A stretch of 64,000 bases of DNA from Streptomyces sp. A0958 (GCF_004795035.1 NZ_SSBK01000005.1:248001-312000), one strand, 5' to 3'; positions 24,417 to 33,866 are shown, counted from the first letter of the stretch. The notes: generated by a model not told the origin, from the letters alone. Numbers and translations are program-made.

Positions 24417-24484
24417 CTGGTGCTACTTCCTCTGGAACCTCAAGATCCCAGTCTCCAGGTGTCCACGATCAAGGGGAAGCTTCA

Positions 24485-25150
24485 CCCAGAGCGTGCACCG
24501 CCTGCTCGGTCTCGGCCACCGGGTCGCGCGACCGGGCGCAGCGCGAAGAAGCCGGCCGTGCCGGCCGACGCCGCGGCCGACGCGGGCACGGGCGACCGGC
24601 TGCTGACTCTCGAAGGGGACGCGGCGGACTGGGGCCATGTGTCGGCGGCCGTCGAGGAGACCGTACGCACGTTCGGCCGGCTGGACCATGCCATCGCCAA
24701 CGCCGGGTACTCGGCCGACGCCCACGTCGAGACCGGCGACCCCGAGAAGTGGCGGGGCATGGTGCCGACCAACGTGCTGGGCCCCGCCCTGCTGGTACGG
24801 GCGGCGCTCCCGGCGCTGAAGGAGACGCAGGGCCGGATCGCGCTGATCGGGAGCGTCGCCGGGTACAAGAACACGGCGGGCAACCTCTACTCGATGACGA
24901 AGTTCGCGGTGACCGGCCTCGCCGAGAACGTCCGCATGCTGACGACCGGGTACGGCGTGGGGACGACCCTGATCGCGCCGGGCCGGGTACTGACGCCGTT
25001 CTGGGACGAGCGCCCGGGCGGCGCGGAAGCGGCAGGCCCGATGATCTCCGCCGGGCAGCTGGTCGACACGCTCGTCCGGGCGATCTCCCAGCCACGCGGC
25101 GTGGACGTGAACACGCTGGTGGTCCGGCCGTTCGGCCGGCCGAACCGACG
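24485..25150 (+). pseudogene. Short-chain dehydrogenase, N-terminus lost at the IS
   Basis: The readable part has FGRLDHAIANAGYSADAH (NAG motif), the catalytic Ser region IALIGSVAGYKNTAGNLYSM with the YxxxK sequence YSMTKFAV, and the C-terminal ending VNTLVVRPFGRPN. The TGxxxGxG cofactor motif and first 35 or so residues are absent, replaced by the IS right end. The normal stop after RPN is also missing and the frame runs on into the opposite-strand gene. It is therefore non-functional. It was probably a broad-specificity SDR of the serine 3-dehydrogenase/YdfG type. Confidence 0.8.
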
Positions 25151-25153
25151 CGC

Positions 25154-26065
25154 TCACCCCGCCGCCCGGTGGCGTACGAGTGAGCGCCGGCGTCCGGCGG
25201 ACGCCCGGCCGGCGGCGGACAGGCACCACGTCCACCACCGGTCGAGCGCCCGCCCGGACAGCGCCTCGCACGGGATCACCGCGGGCCAGCGCAACACCCT
25301 CGCCTGCGCCGACACCTTGGCCCCGCCGCGCACCGGGTCCACCACCAGGGCCGGTACCCCCATGCTCAGCGCCAGGGCCATCCCGTGCAGGCGGTCGGTG
25401 ACCACGAGGTCCAGCCGGCCGACGAGCGAGAGGAACTGGTCGGCGGTGCGGCACAGCCGCCAGTCGTCGTGGGCCAGCCGCGTTTCCGCCGTCACCCGGG
25501 CGCAGTCCTTCGTCGGCAGCCAGGCGTACAGGGTCTCGGCGACCCGGTCGTGGGCGCGGCGGTCCGCGTACTCGCCCTGGCCGTGGGTGAGCGCCACACC
25601 GACCACGGGCTTGTCCGGCCGGGGGCGGGCGGAAAGGGCCAGGTCGGCGAAGGGCTCCGCCCCGGGTGCGTCGCGCGCCACGATCCGGTGGAACCCCCGC
25701 ACCGCCGCGGCGTCCCCGTCGATCACACTCACCCCGATCGCGGTCCGCCTGCACGACGCGTAACGCTCGTGCAGGCGGGTGATCTGCGGGCCGTGCACCG
25801 GACCGCAGACGAAGATCACCTGCTCGTACCGCTCCGGCGGCGCGGCCTCCAGGGTCAGCGCGCCCGGCGCGAAGTGCGGACTCCAGGCGGAGTCGTGCGC
25901 GACACCCAACCGGCCCAACGCGTCGGACACCGCCTGTTCGGCGAGGACGTCACCGGCGGTCACCTCGCCGTCCGGGAAGCTGAACCACCCGGTGACCAGC
26001 ACACGACCGGTCGCGCTGCGGGGACGGAGAAGTGGGTCGAGAACGCCGGCCAGGCTCTGGCCCAT
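25154..26065 (-). CDS. Polysaccharide pyruvyl transferase family protein
   Basis: A 303-residue protein of the PS_pyruv_trans family. The decisive C-terminal segment is VVTDRLHGMALALSMGVPAL followed by a Lys (GGAKVSAQ) as in CsaB/WcaK enzymes. The N-terminus (VLVTGWFSFPDGEVTAGD) and RRTAIGVSVIDG fit the Rossmann-like half. These enzymes add pyruvate ketals to glycan sugars, but some members use other substrates. ATG at 26065 with AGGAGA upstream. It diverges from the glycan operon at 26354 and could modify its product; this is inferred from position. Confidence 0.78.
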   Translation of the reverse strand: MGQSLAGVLDPLLRPRSATGRVLVTGWFSFPDGEVTAGDVLAEQAVSDALGRLGVAHDSAWSPHFAPGALTLEAAPPERYEQVIFVCGPVHGPQITRLHERYASCRRTAIGVSVIDGDAAAVRGFHRIVARDAPGAEPFADLALSARPRPDKPVVGVALTHGQGEYADRRAHDRVAETLYAWLPTKDCARVTAETRLAHDDWRLCRTADQFLSLVGRLDLVVTDRLHGMALALSMGVPALVVDPVRGGAKVSAQARVLRWPAVIPCEALSGRALDRWWTWCLSAAGRASAGRRRSLVRHRAAG

Positions 26066-26353
26066 GGTCGTCTCCTGTTCCTTGATTCATTCCAACGGTA
26101 GTCCCGGAGATGCGCGGGCGAGTTACTCCGGCAGGATTCGTGTGTGAGAAGCGAGTGACAGGGAACGCGGCTCGGTGTCGTCGGAAGCGGCGATGACGAA
26201 GGGCGGAGATTTCCGCGGGGCAGCTTGCCTGCCGTGCCACGGAGAGACGACCGGCCCGGTCGGCCGGTGCGTTCCCGCCATTCGTCCGCGCATGCGGCGA
26301 CTTCGTGAGCGCGCTTTTCGGAACAGCGAGTTCTCTGAAAGGAGAAGGGGCAC

Positions 26354-27358
26354 ATGGCGTCCTCTGAGCCCGAGCGGTTCCCCTGGCAGCGTGCCTTGGT
26401 GACAGGCGGCGCCGGATTCCTCGGTTCGCATTTGTGTGAACGCCTGCTGGCTGGGGGAGTGGTGGTCGACTGCGCCGACAACCTCGCCTCCGGAGCGACG
26501 GAGAACATCGCCCACCTCGAAGGAAAGGACGGATTCCGATTCGTCCGCCTCGACATCTCCGACCCGTCCTGCGTACGGGAATTGCGCGGCCCCTACGATC
26601 TCGTGCTCCATTTCGCGTGCCCCGCCTCGCCCGTCGACTATCTGAGAATGCCGCTGGAGACCCTGGACGTCGGCAGTCTCGGAACGCGCAACATGCTGGA
26701 AATCGCCGCCCGGGACGGAGCGCGCCTGCTGCTCGCCTCGACCTCCGAGGTCTACGGAGACCCCTTGGTGCACCCGCAGCGGGAGGACTACTGGGGCAAT
26801 GTGAACCCGGTCGGACCACGCAGTGTGTACGACGAGTCGAAGCGGTTCTCCGAGGCGTTGGTGACCGCCCACAACGCGGCCAAGGGAACGAACGCGGGAA
26901 TCGTGCGGCTGTTCAACACCTACGGTCCCCGCATGCGGGCCCACGACGGACGGGCCGTTCCCACCTTCATCTGCCAGGCACTGGCCGGGGAGCCCCTCAC
27001 CGTCGCAGGTGACGGCAGCCAGACCAGGTCCCTGTGCTACGTCGACGACACCCTCGACGGCGTACTGAGCGTCGCCGCGAGCAAATCCGTGCGGCCGGTC
27101 AACATCGGCGGCAGCGACGAGACGACCGTACGGGAGATCGCCCGCCGGATCGTCAAACTGACCAGCTCGGCCAGCCGGATCGACTACGTCGACCGGCCCG
27201 TCGACGACCCCGAGCGGCGGCGCCCCGACACCACCCTGGTGCGGGAGATGTTCGGCTGGGAACCACGCGTGTCCTGGGAAGAAGGGCTGGAACGCACCAT
27301 CGCGTTCTTCGCCTCGCACCCCGGCACACCGGCCGACGCAACGGCCCGCACTTTCTGA
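26354..27358 (+). CDS. NAD-dependent sugar dehydratase, UDP-xylose-synthase-like
   Basis: A 334-residue extended SDR. The cofactor motif is TGGAGFLGSHLCERLL (16-31), with ACPASPVDYLRMPLETLDV, characteristic of UDP-glucuronate decarboxylases, and STSEVYGDPLVHPQREDYWG. The catalytic YxxxK is YDESK, and NTYGPRMRAHDGRAVPTFI follows. It probably converts UDP-glucuronate to UDP-xylose, or makes a related keto-sugar. It is the first gene of the glycan operon, with ribosome site AAAGGAG at 26338-26344, and the next gene starts 12 bp after it. Confidence 0.85.
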   Translation: MASSEPERFPWQRALVTGGAGFLGSHLCERLLAGGVVVDCADNLASGATENIAHLEGKDGFRFVRLDISDPSCVRELRGPYDLVLHFACPASPVDYLRMPLETLDVGSLGTRNMLEIAARDGARLLLASTSEVYGDPLVHPQREDYWGNVNPVGPRSVYDESKRFSEALVTAHNAAKGTNAGIVRLFNTYGPRMRAHDGRAVPTFICQALAGEPLTVAGDGSQTRSLCYVDDTLDGVLSVAASKSVRPVNIGGSDETTVREIARRIVKLTSSASRIDYVDRPVDDPERRRPDTTLVREMFGWEPRVSWEEGLERTIAFFASHPGTPADATARTF

Positions 27359-27370
27359 AGGAGCCAGCGC

Positions 27371-29008
27371 ATGCGCGTGCTCGGAATCAACGCCCTGTTC
27401 CACGACCCGTCCGCAGCCCTGGTCATCGACGGCAAAACCGTCGCGGCCACCGAGGAGGAGCGGTTCAGCAGGCGCAAGCACGGGAAGCGGCCACTGCCGT
27501 TCTCCGCCTGGGAGCTGCCCGAACTCTCCGCCCGCTGGTGCCTGGAGACGGCCGGCCTCGAACCCGCCGACCTGGACGTGGTCGCCTACTCCTACGACCC
27601 CGAACTCGCCCGCCCCGCCGAGCAGATGGGCCTCGACGACCCCTGGGACGAGCTGCGCCAGACCTACGCCCGGCGCGCCCCCGAATTCCTCGCCGAAGCG
27701 CTGCCCGGACTCGACCCGGCCAAGGTCCGCTTCGTCGCCCACCATGTGGCGCACGCCGCGTCCGCCGGACTCGCCGCCCCACTGGGCGACGACTGCGCGG
27801 TGCTGGTGCTCGACGGGCGCGGGGAGTGCGCCTCGCAACTCGCCGGACACTACAAGGGCGGCGCTCTGGAGATCCTGAACACGCAGCCGCTGCCCGAATC
27901 GCTGGGCCTCTTCTACGAGGAACTGACCGAGCACCTCGGATTCCTGCGCAGCAGCGACGAGTTCAAGGTGATGGCCCTCGCCTCGTACGGGCAGCCCGTC
28001 TTCGCCCAGCGGCTCGCCGAACACGTCCACGACACCGGCGGCGGAGGATTCCGCGCCTCCGGCGTCCCCTGGGGCGAATTCGCCCCGGCGCGCCGGCCGG
28101 ACGGCCCGTACAGCGAGCAGCACGCCGACCTCGCGGCCAGCGCCCAGCGGTGCCTGGAGGAGGCCGTCCTCCAGCTGGCCTCCTGGCTCCACGAACGCAC
28201 CGGCGCGCCGCGCCTGGCGCTCGCCGGGGGAGTGGCCCTGAACTGTGTCGCCAACGCGCGGCTCCACCGGGAAGGGCCCTTCGACGACATCTGGGTCCAG
28301 CCGGCCGCCGGTGACGCGGGCACCGCCCTGGGCGCCGCCCTGCACGTCTCGGCCGAACACGGCCCGGTCCGCCCGATGACCACCGCCGCCCTCGGCCGGG
28401 GCTGGAGCGACGAGGAGCTGCGCCGCGTGCTGGAGACGGCGGCGCTGCCCTACGAGGAACCCGAGGACGTCGCCGCCGCCGTCGCGGAGGAACTGGCGCA
28501 GGACGGCATCGTCGCCTGGTTCCAGGGACGCAGCGAGTTCGGCCCCCGGGCGCTCGGCCACCGTTCCCTCCTGGCCCACCCGGGACGGGCCGAGAACCTG
28601 GAGCGGCTGAACGCGGTCAAGGGGCGCGAGGAGTTCCGGCCCGTCGCCCCCATGGTGCTCGCGGAACGCGCCACCGAACTCTTCGACGGCAAGATGCCCA
28701 GCCCGTACATGCTGTTCGTCCACGAGGTCGCCGAGGAGTGGAAGTCCCGCATCCCGGCCGTCGTCCACGTCGACGGGACCGCCCGCATCCAGACCGTGGA
28801 CGCCGCGACGGAACCGTTGGTCGCCCGGATGCTCACCGCGTTCGAGGAACGCACCGGCCTTCCGGTCGTCGTCAACACCAGCCTCAACACCGCCGGCAGG
28901 CCCATGGTCGACCACCCGCGCGAAGCGCTCGAATGCTTCGGCTCGGCCCCCGTCGACCTGCTGGCCATCGGCCCCTTCCTCGTCCGCCGTTCGAAGGCGT
29001 TCACATGA
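27371..29008 (+). CDS. NodU/CmcH-type carbamoyltransferase
   Basis: A 545-residue enzyme of the NodU/TobZ/CmcH family. The N-terminal kinase-like domain has MRVLGINALFHDPSAALVID, the metal-binding VAHHVAHAASAGL and a nucleotide-binding AGGVALNCVANARLH. The C-terminal domain has QGRSEFGPRALGHRSLLAHP and VVVNTSLNTAGRPMVDHP. It uses carbamoyl phosphate and ATP to carbamoylate a hydroxyl, most likely on a sugar of the glycan made here. It overlaps the following GT2 gene by ATGA. Confidence 0.93.
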   Translation: MRVLGINALFHDPSAALVIDGKTVAATEEERFSRRKHGKRPLPFSAWELPELSARWCLETAGLEPADLDVVAYSYDPELARPAEQMGLDDPWDELRQTYARRAPEFLAEALPGLDPAKVRFVAHHVAHAASAGLAAPLGDDCAVLVLDGRGECASQLAGHYKGGALEILNTQPLPESLGLFYEELTEHLGFLRSSDEFKVMALASYGQPVFAQRLAEHVHDTGGGGFRASGVPWGEFAPARRPDGPYSEQHADLAASAQRCLEEAVLQLASWLHERTGAPRLALAGGVALNCVANARLHREGPFDDIWVQPAAGDAGTALGAALHVSAEHGPVRPMTTAALGRGWSDEELRRVLETAALPYEEPEDVAAAVAEELAQDGIVAWFQGRSEFGPRALGHRSLLAHPGRAENLERLNAVKGREEFRPVAPMVLAERATELFDGKMPSPYMLFVHEVAEEWKSRIPAVVHVDGTARIQTVDAATEPLVARMLTAFEERTGLPVVVNTSLNTAGRPMVDHPREALECFGSAPVDLLAIGPFLVRRSKAFT

Positions 29009-30060
29009 CGGCCGGGGACCAGGAGAGCCGCGTGACGACCGCCGCGCCGCACGGAGCGCAGGACGCGCCGGCCGCCGACCCCTACTCCGTGGTCATCCCC
29101 ACCATCGGCCGCCGCTGCCTCGACGCCTGCCTGCGGGCCCTCGCCGAAGCGGCCGTCCCGCCGCCCCGGGAGGTCTTCGTCGTCGACGACCGCCGCGACG
29201 CCGACGCGCCCCTCGACCTCACGGGGGCGGGCCCACTCGCGGACCGGCTCACCGTACTGGCCACGGGCGGCCGCGGCCCCGCCGCCGCCCGCAACGCCGG
29301 ACTGCGCCACGTGGCGACACCCTGGGTCGTCTTCCTGGACGACGACGTCCAGGTGCGCCCCGGATGGGGAGCCCTGCTGGCCCACGACCTCGCCCAGGCC
29401 GGACCGGGCACCGCCGGAGTGCAGGGCCGGCTCACGGTCCCGCTGCCCGACGACCGCAGGCCCACCGACTGGGAGCGCTGCACCGCGGGCCTGGAGGAGG
29501 CGGCCTGGGCCACCGCGGACATGGCCTACCGCACGGAGACGGTGCGCCGGGCCGGAGGGTTCGACGAACGGTTCCTCCGGGCCTTCCGGGAGGACGCCGA
29601 CCTCGCCCTGCGCCTGATGAACGGCGGCTGGACCCTCGGCAGGGGCACGCGCTCGACCCTGCACCCCGTGCGCCCCGCCGACCGCTGGGTCTCCGTGCGC
29701 ACCCAGCGCGGCAACGCGGACGACGCCCTGATGAACCGCATCCACGGACCGGACTGGTGGACCAGGGCCGACGCCCCCCGGGGCCGGCTGCGCGGCCACC
29801 TCGCCGTCACCGCCACCGGACTCACCGCCGCCGTACTGGCCCTGACCGGACACCGCCGCGCGGCAGCGGTGGCGGGAGCCCTGTGGGCCGCCGGCACCGC
29901 GGAGTTCACCTGGGCCCGCATCGCGCCCGGTCCCCGTACCGGCACGGAGGTCGCCACCATGATCGGCACCAGTGCGGTCATCCCGCCGCTCGCGGCACTG
30001 CACCGGGGCATCGGCGCGATACGTCACCGCCGCGCCGCCGCCTGGGGAGGAACCGCGTGA
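29005..30060 (+). CDS. GT2 glycosyltransferase with C-terminal membrane segment
   Basis: A 351-residue enzyme. The GT-A fold starts at SVVIPTIGRRCLDACLRALA, with nucleotide-binding VVDDRRDADAPLDL, ARNAGLRHVATPWVVFLDDD (DxD metal site) and a catalytic-type FREDADLALRLMNGG. The last 90 residues contain two hydrophobic stretches (AVTATGLTAAVLALTG and AAVAGALWAAGTAEF), so it may be membrane-attached. The ATG at 29005 overlaps the previous stop. The donor and acceptor are unknown. It is the third gene in the coupled operon. Confidence 0.88.
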   Translation: MTAGDQESRVTTAAPHGAQDAPAADPYSVVIPTIGRRCLDACLRALAEAAVPPPREVFVVDDRRDADAPLDLTGAGPLADRLTVLATGGRGPAAARNAGLRHVATPWVVFLDDDVQVRPGWGALLAHDLAQAGPGTAGVQGRLTVPLPDDRRPTDWERCTAGLEEAAWATADMAYRTETVRRAGGFDERFLRAFREDADLALRLMNGGWTLGRGTRSTLHPVRPADRWVSVRTQRGNADDALMNRIHGPDWWTRADAPRGRLRGHLAVTATGLTAAVLALTGHRRAAAVAGALWAAGTAEFTWARIAPGPRTGTEVATMIGTSAVIPPLAALHRGIGAIRHRRAAAWGGTA

Positions 30061-30665
30061 ACCCTCAGCCCTGCCGAACGGCCGCGCCCGACGGACCGCC
30101 GCTCACCCGGCCGGCCGCCGTGCTCTTCGACCGGGACGGAACACTCGTGCACGACGTCCCGTACAACGCCGACCCGGCCCGGGTCAGGCCGGTGCCCGGC
30201 GCCGCCGACGCCGTACGGCTCCTGCGCGACGCCGGCATCCCGACCGGCGTCGTCAGCAACCAGTCCGGCATCGGCCGGGGCCTGCTCACCCACGAGGACG
30301 TGCGCCGGGTCAACGCCCGGGTGGACGAACTGACCGGCCCCTTGGACGTCTGGGTGTACTGCCCGCACCACCCCGACGAGGAATGCCCGTGCCGCAAACC
30401 CCGGCCGGGTCTGGTGACCGAGGCCGCCCGGCGGCTGGCCGTACGCCCCGCCGACTGCGTCGTCATCGGTGACATCGCGGCCGATGTGCTCGCCGCCCGC
30501 GCGGCCGGCGCCGAAGGCATCCTCGTCCCCAACGCGCAGACCCGGCCCGAGGAGACACGGGCGGAGACCGACCCGGCGGCCGACGTCCTCACCGCCGTCC
30601 GCCGCCTCCTGGCCCGCCCCGGACCGGCCGCGACGGCCGCCCGCACGGAAGGGCGGCCCGTATGA
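30057..30665 (+). CDS. gmhB: HAD phosphatase, GmhB-like (heptose-1,7-bisphosphate 7-phosphatase)
   Basis: A 202-residue HAD-IIIA hydrolase. The nucleophile motif is LFDRDGTLVHD (Asp25 and Asp27), motif II is SNQSGIG, and the zinc loop typical of GmhB is CPHHPDEECPCRKPRPGL. VIGDIAADVLAARAAG gives motif IV. It should remove the 7-phosphate of D-glycero-D-manno-heptose 1,7-bisphosphate, the third step of ADP-heptose synthesis. Histidinol-phosphate phosphatases share these motifs, but the adjacent GmhA and HldE genes favour GmhB. The GTG start overlaps the GT2 stop (GTGA). Confidence 0.88.
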   Translation: MNPQPCRTAAPDGPPLTRPAAVLFDRDGTLVHDVPYNADPARVRPVPGAADAVRLLRDAGIPTGVVSNQSGIGRGLLTHEDVRRVNARVDELTGPLDVWVYCPHHPDEECPCRKPRPGLVTEAARRLAVRPADCVVIGDIAADVLAARAAGAEGILVPNAQTRPEETRAETDPAADVLTAVRRLLARPGPAATAARTEGRPV

Positions 30666-31669
30666 AGGCCCTCGTCGTACGACTCGACAGCTTCGGTGAC
30701 GTGCTGCTCGCCGGGCCCGCCGTGCGGGCGGTCGCCGCGCAGGCCACGCACGTCACCATGGTCTGCGGACCGCTGGGCGAACCCGCCGCCCGCATGCTCC
30801 CGGGCGTGGACGACGTCCTCGTCTGGCAGGCGCCCTGGGAGGGCACCCACCCACCACCCGTGGACGAGGCGGACGTCACCGGCCTGATCGCCACGCTGCG
30901 GGAGCGCGCCTTCGACACCGGGCTCGTGCTGACCTCCTTCCACCAGAGCCCGCTGCCCGCCGCACTGCTGCTGCGCATGGCCGGGGTGGCCCGGCTCGGG
31001 GCCGACAGCGTCGATCACCCCGGCCGGCTGCTCGACGTACGCCATCACCGGCTCCCCGGCCGGCACGAGGCCGAGGCGGCGCTCGACGTGGCCGTGGCCA
31101 TGGGCTTCGCCCTCCCCGCCGGCGACGACGGACGGCTGCGCGTGCTGCCGCCGCCCGACACCGCCGCGCTCACCGGCAACGGCCCCTACGTCGTCGTCCA
31201 CCCGGGGGCGAGCGCCCCGGCCAGGGCCTGGGAGCCGGGCCGCCACGCCGAAGCGGTCCAGCAGCTGGCCGACGCCGGGCACCGCGTCGTCGTCACCGGA
31301 GGACCGGCCGAGACCGAACTCACCCACCAGGTCAGCGGCGAGGTGGCCGTCGACCTCGGAGGGCGTACCAGCCCCCGGACGCTGGCCGGGGTCCTGCGCC
31401 ACGCCGACGTCGTCGTCAGCGGCAACACCGGCCCCGCCCATCTCGCGGCCGCCGTGGGAACCCCGGTCGTCTCGCTCTTCGCCCCCGTCGTACCCGCCTC
31501 GCGCTGGGCGCCCTTCGGCGTCCCCGTCGTGCTGCTCGGCGACCAGCGCGCCCCGTGCGCCGACAGCAGGGCCCGCCACTGCCCGGTGCCGGGCCACCCC
31601 TGTCTGGGCGGCATCACCGCGCACGACGTGGTGAGCGCGGTGCACAAGCTCCGGAAGGAGAGCTCGTGA
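30662..31669 (+). CDS. GT9 heptosyltransferase-family glycosyltransferase
   Basis: A 335-residue GT-B enzyme of family GT9. The N-terminus KALVVRLDSFGDVLLAGPAVRAV is the classic heptosyltransferase start, and the C-terminal VVSGNTGPAHLAAAVGTPVVSLF is the nucleotide-binding signature. It should transfer a heptose from ADP-heptose. GT9 is normally found with LPS inner core synthesis in Gram-negatives, so it is notable here. The start overlaps gmhB by ATGA. A second GT9 gene follows five genes later. Confidence 0.9.
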   Translation: MKALVVRLDSFGDVLLAGPAVRAVAAQATHVTMVCGPLGEPAARMLPGVDDVLVWQAPWEGTHPPPVDEADVTGLIATLRERAFDTGLVLTSFHQSPLPAALLLRMAGVARLGADSVDHPGRLLDVRHHRLPGRHEAEAALDVAVAMGFALPAGDDGRLRVLPPPDTAALTGNGPYVVVHPGASAPARAWEPGRHAEAVQQLADAGHRVVVTGGPAETELTHQVSGEVAVDLGGRTSPRTLAGVLRHADVVVSGNTGPAHLAAAVGTPVVSLFAPVVPASRWAPFGVPVVLLGDQRAPCADSRARHCPVPGHPCLGGITAHDVVSAVHKLRKESS

Positions 31670-32628
31670 ACATCCTCATCTGGCACGTCCACGGTTCGTG
31701 GCTGACCTCCTTCGTCCAGGGGCCGCACACCTACCTGGTGCCGGTGACCCCCGACCGGGGGCCCGACGGCCTCGGCCGTGCCCGGACGTGGACCTGGCCC
31801 TCGTCCGTGCGGGAAATCGGCCCGGACGAACTGCGCGACGCCGAGATCGACCTCGTCGTCCTGCAACGCCCGCACGAGGTCGAACTCACCCACGCCTGGA
31901 CCGGCAGGCGCCCGGGGCAGGACATCCCCGCCGTGTACGTCGAACACAACAGCCCGCACGAAACCCCCGTGGACACCCGGCACCCGCTCGCCGAGCGGTC
32001 GGACATCCCCGTCGTGCACGTCACCCACTTCAACCGCCTGATGTGGGACAGCGGCCGCGCCCCCACCAGCGTCATCGAACACGGCATCGTGGACCCCGGC
32101 CCCCTGTGGACGGGCACCGAACCCCGGGCCGCCGTCGTCGTCAACGAACCGGTGCGACGCGGCCGTACCACCGGCACCGACCTGCTGCCCACCTTCGCCG
32201 GCGCCGTACCCCTGGACGTCTTCGGCATGCGGACGCAGGGGCTGGCACCGCACCTCGGCCTGACCGAGGAACGGTGCCGCACCTTCGACCTCCCGCAGGA
32301 CGAACTCCACCGGGCCATGGCCCGCCGCCGCGTCTACCTGCACCCGGTGCGGTGGACCTCGCTCGGACTCTCCCTGCTGGAGGCGATGTTCCTCGGCATG
32401 CCCGTGGTCGCCCTCGGGACCACGGAGGTGCACGAAGCGGTGCCACCCGGCGCCGGAGTCGTCTCCAACCGGCCCGACGTACTCACCGACGCCCTGCGCC
32501 ACTTCGTCGCGGACCCCGCCCACGCCGAGCACACCGGCCGCCGGGCACGTGAGGCGGCCCGTGCCAGGTACGGGGTCCAGCGGTTTCTGGACGACTGGGA
32601 TCGACTCATGAAAGAGGTCACGCGATGA
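31666..32628 (+). CDS. GT4-like glycosyltransferase
   Basis: A 320-residue GT-B enzyme. The N-terminus (NILIWHVHGSWLTSFVQGPH) and AVYVEHNSPHETPVDTRHPL fit a family-4-like transferase acting on a large substrate, and the C-terminal LSLLEAMFLGMPVVALGTTE has the GT4 E-x7-E pattern in part. The sequence is shorter than usual GT4 enzymes. The GTG start at 31666 follows GGAAGGAGA and overlaps the GT9 stop. Donor unknown. Confidence 0.8.
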   Translation: MNILIWHVHGSWLTSFVQGPHTYLVPVTPDRGPDGLGRARTWTWPSSVREIGPDELRDAEIDLVVLQRPHEVELTHAWTGRRPGQDIPAVYVEHNSPHETPVDTRHPLAERSDIPVVHVTHFNRLMWDSGRAPTSVIEHGIVDPGPLWTGTEPRAAVVVNEPVRRGRTTGTDLLPTFAGAVPLDVFGMRTQGLAPHLGLTEERCRTFDLPQDELHRAMARRRVYLHPVRWTSLGLSLLEAMFLGMPVVALGTTEVHEAVPPGAGVVSNRPDVLTDALRHFVADPAHAEHTGRRAREAARARYGVQRFLDDWDRLMKEVTR

Positions 32629-33866
32629 CGCAGCCCCTGCCGCGACCCGCACGGATCGCCCTGGTGTCCGAGCACGCGAGCCCCCTCGCCGACCTGGGCG
32701 GCCCCGACGCCGGTGGACAGAACGTGTACGTGGCCCAGTTGGCCGGATGCCTGGCCCGACGGGGACACGACGTCACCGTCTACACCCGCCGCGACCGGCC
32801 CGACCTGCCGACCCTGGTGCGGACCGAGCAGGGCGTGAAGGTCGTCCATGTGCCGGCCGGCCCGCCGACCGCCGTACCGAAGGACGAACTGCTGGCCTGT
32901 ATGCCGGAGTTCGGGGCCTACCTGGCCCGGCTCTGGCGGCTCACCCGCCCCGACGTCGTCCACGCGCACTTCTGGATGTCCGGCATGGCCGCCCTCACCG
33001 GGGCCGGGGACGCGGGCATCCCCGTCATCCAGACGTACCACGCCCTCGGCACGGTGAAGCGGCGCCACCAGGGCAGCGAGGACACCAGCCCGCCCGGGCG
33101 CGTCGACATCGAGACACGGATCGGCCGCGAGGCCCACCGGATCATCGCCACCTGCGCCGACGAACTGGGCGAACTCACCGCCATGGGCCTCCCCCGGTCC
33201 AGGATCACCGTCGTGCCCTGCGGAGTCGACACGGAGCACTTCGCCCCGGTGCCCCTCGCCGACCGGGCGCCCGGCTCCCCGCGCCGGCTGCTGTCCGTCG
33301 GCAGGCTCGTCCCCCGCAAGGGCTTCGACCGCGCGATCAAGGCCCTCGCCGGCGTCCCGGACGCCGAACTGCTCATCGCCGGCGGACCGGACGCCCCGCT
33401 CCTGTTCGCCGACCCGGAAGCCGAACGCCTGCGCAAGGTCGCCGCCGAGTACGGGGTGGCCGAGCGGGTCCGGCTGCTGGGCTGCGTACCGCAGGAGCTG
33501 ATGCCGCACCTCATGTCCAGCGCGGACCTGCTCCTGTCCCTGCCCCGCTACGAACCGTTCGGCATCGTCCCCGTCGAGGCGATGGCCTGCGGCACACCGG
33601 TGGTGGCCACGGCCGTCGGAGGCCAGCTGGACACCGTCGTCGACGGCGTGACCGGGACCCTGGTGCCGGCCGCCGACGAGGAGGGCTACGACCTCGCCGC
33701 CACGATCCGCGGCCTGCTCGACGACCCCGCCCGACGCGCCCGCTACGGCGCCGCCGGACGCGCGCACGCGCTCGCCCGGTTCACCTGGGACGAGGTGACC
33801 GACGGAGTCTCCCGCGTCTACGCCGAACTCGTCCGCACCCCCCAGCCCTCGGAGGTGGCACGATGA
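32625..33866 (+). CDS. GT4 glycosyltransferase, MshA/sucrose-phosphate-synthase-like
   Basis: A 413-residue GT-B enzyme. The N-terminal GGPDAGGQNVYVAQLAGCLARRG is typical of the MshA and sucrose-phosphate synthase group, and RLLSVGRLVPRKGFDRAIKAL with PFGIVPVEAMACGTPVVATAVGG gives the E-x7-E donor-binding motif. It transfers a sugar from a nucleotide donor. Because true MshA is a mycothiol gene found elsewhere in actinomycetes, and this one sits in a glycan operon, an acceptor in the glycan is likelier. ATGA overlaps on both sides. Confidence 0.88.
   Translation: MTQPLPRPARIALVSEHASPLADLGGPDAGGQNVYVAQLAGCLARRGHDVTVYTRRDRPDLPTLVRTEQGVKVVHVPAGPPTAVPKDELLACMPEFGAYLARLWRLTRPDVVHAHFWMSGMAALTGAGDAGIPVIQTYHALGTVKRRHQGSEDTSPPGRVDIETRIGREAHRIIATCADELGELTAMGLPRSRITVVPCGVDTEHFAPVPLADRAPGSPRRLLSVGRLVPRKGFDRAIKALAGVPDAELLIAGGPDAPLLFADPEAERLRKVAAEYGVAERVRLLGCVPQELMPHLMSSADLLLSLPRYEPFGIVPVEAMACGTPVVATAVGGQLDTVVDGVTGTLVPAADEEGYDLAATIRGLLDDPARRARYGAAGRAHALARFTWDEVTDGVSRVYAELVRTPQPSEVAR

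Larger units (their letters stand above)
23201..24484 (-). mobile_element. IS3-family insertion sequence (about 1284 bp)
   Basis: Bounded by 26-bp terminal inverted repeats that match at 23 of 26 positions (23201-23226 and 24459-24484), beginning TG and ending CA as in IS3 elements. It carries orfA and orfB in the minus orientation with a GTGA overlap and an A6G slippery site. The three bases flanking each side differ (AAA and CCC), so no target duplication is seen. OrfB is frameshifted, so the copy is probably inactive on its own. Confidence 0.93.

Noticed and set aside
26123..28915. A 930-codon minus-strand frame across the epimerase and carbamoyltransferase
   Set aside because: It is opposite two well-conserved enzymes and has no recognisable motif or ribosome site.
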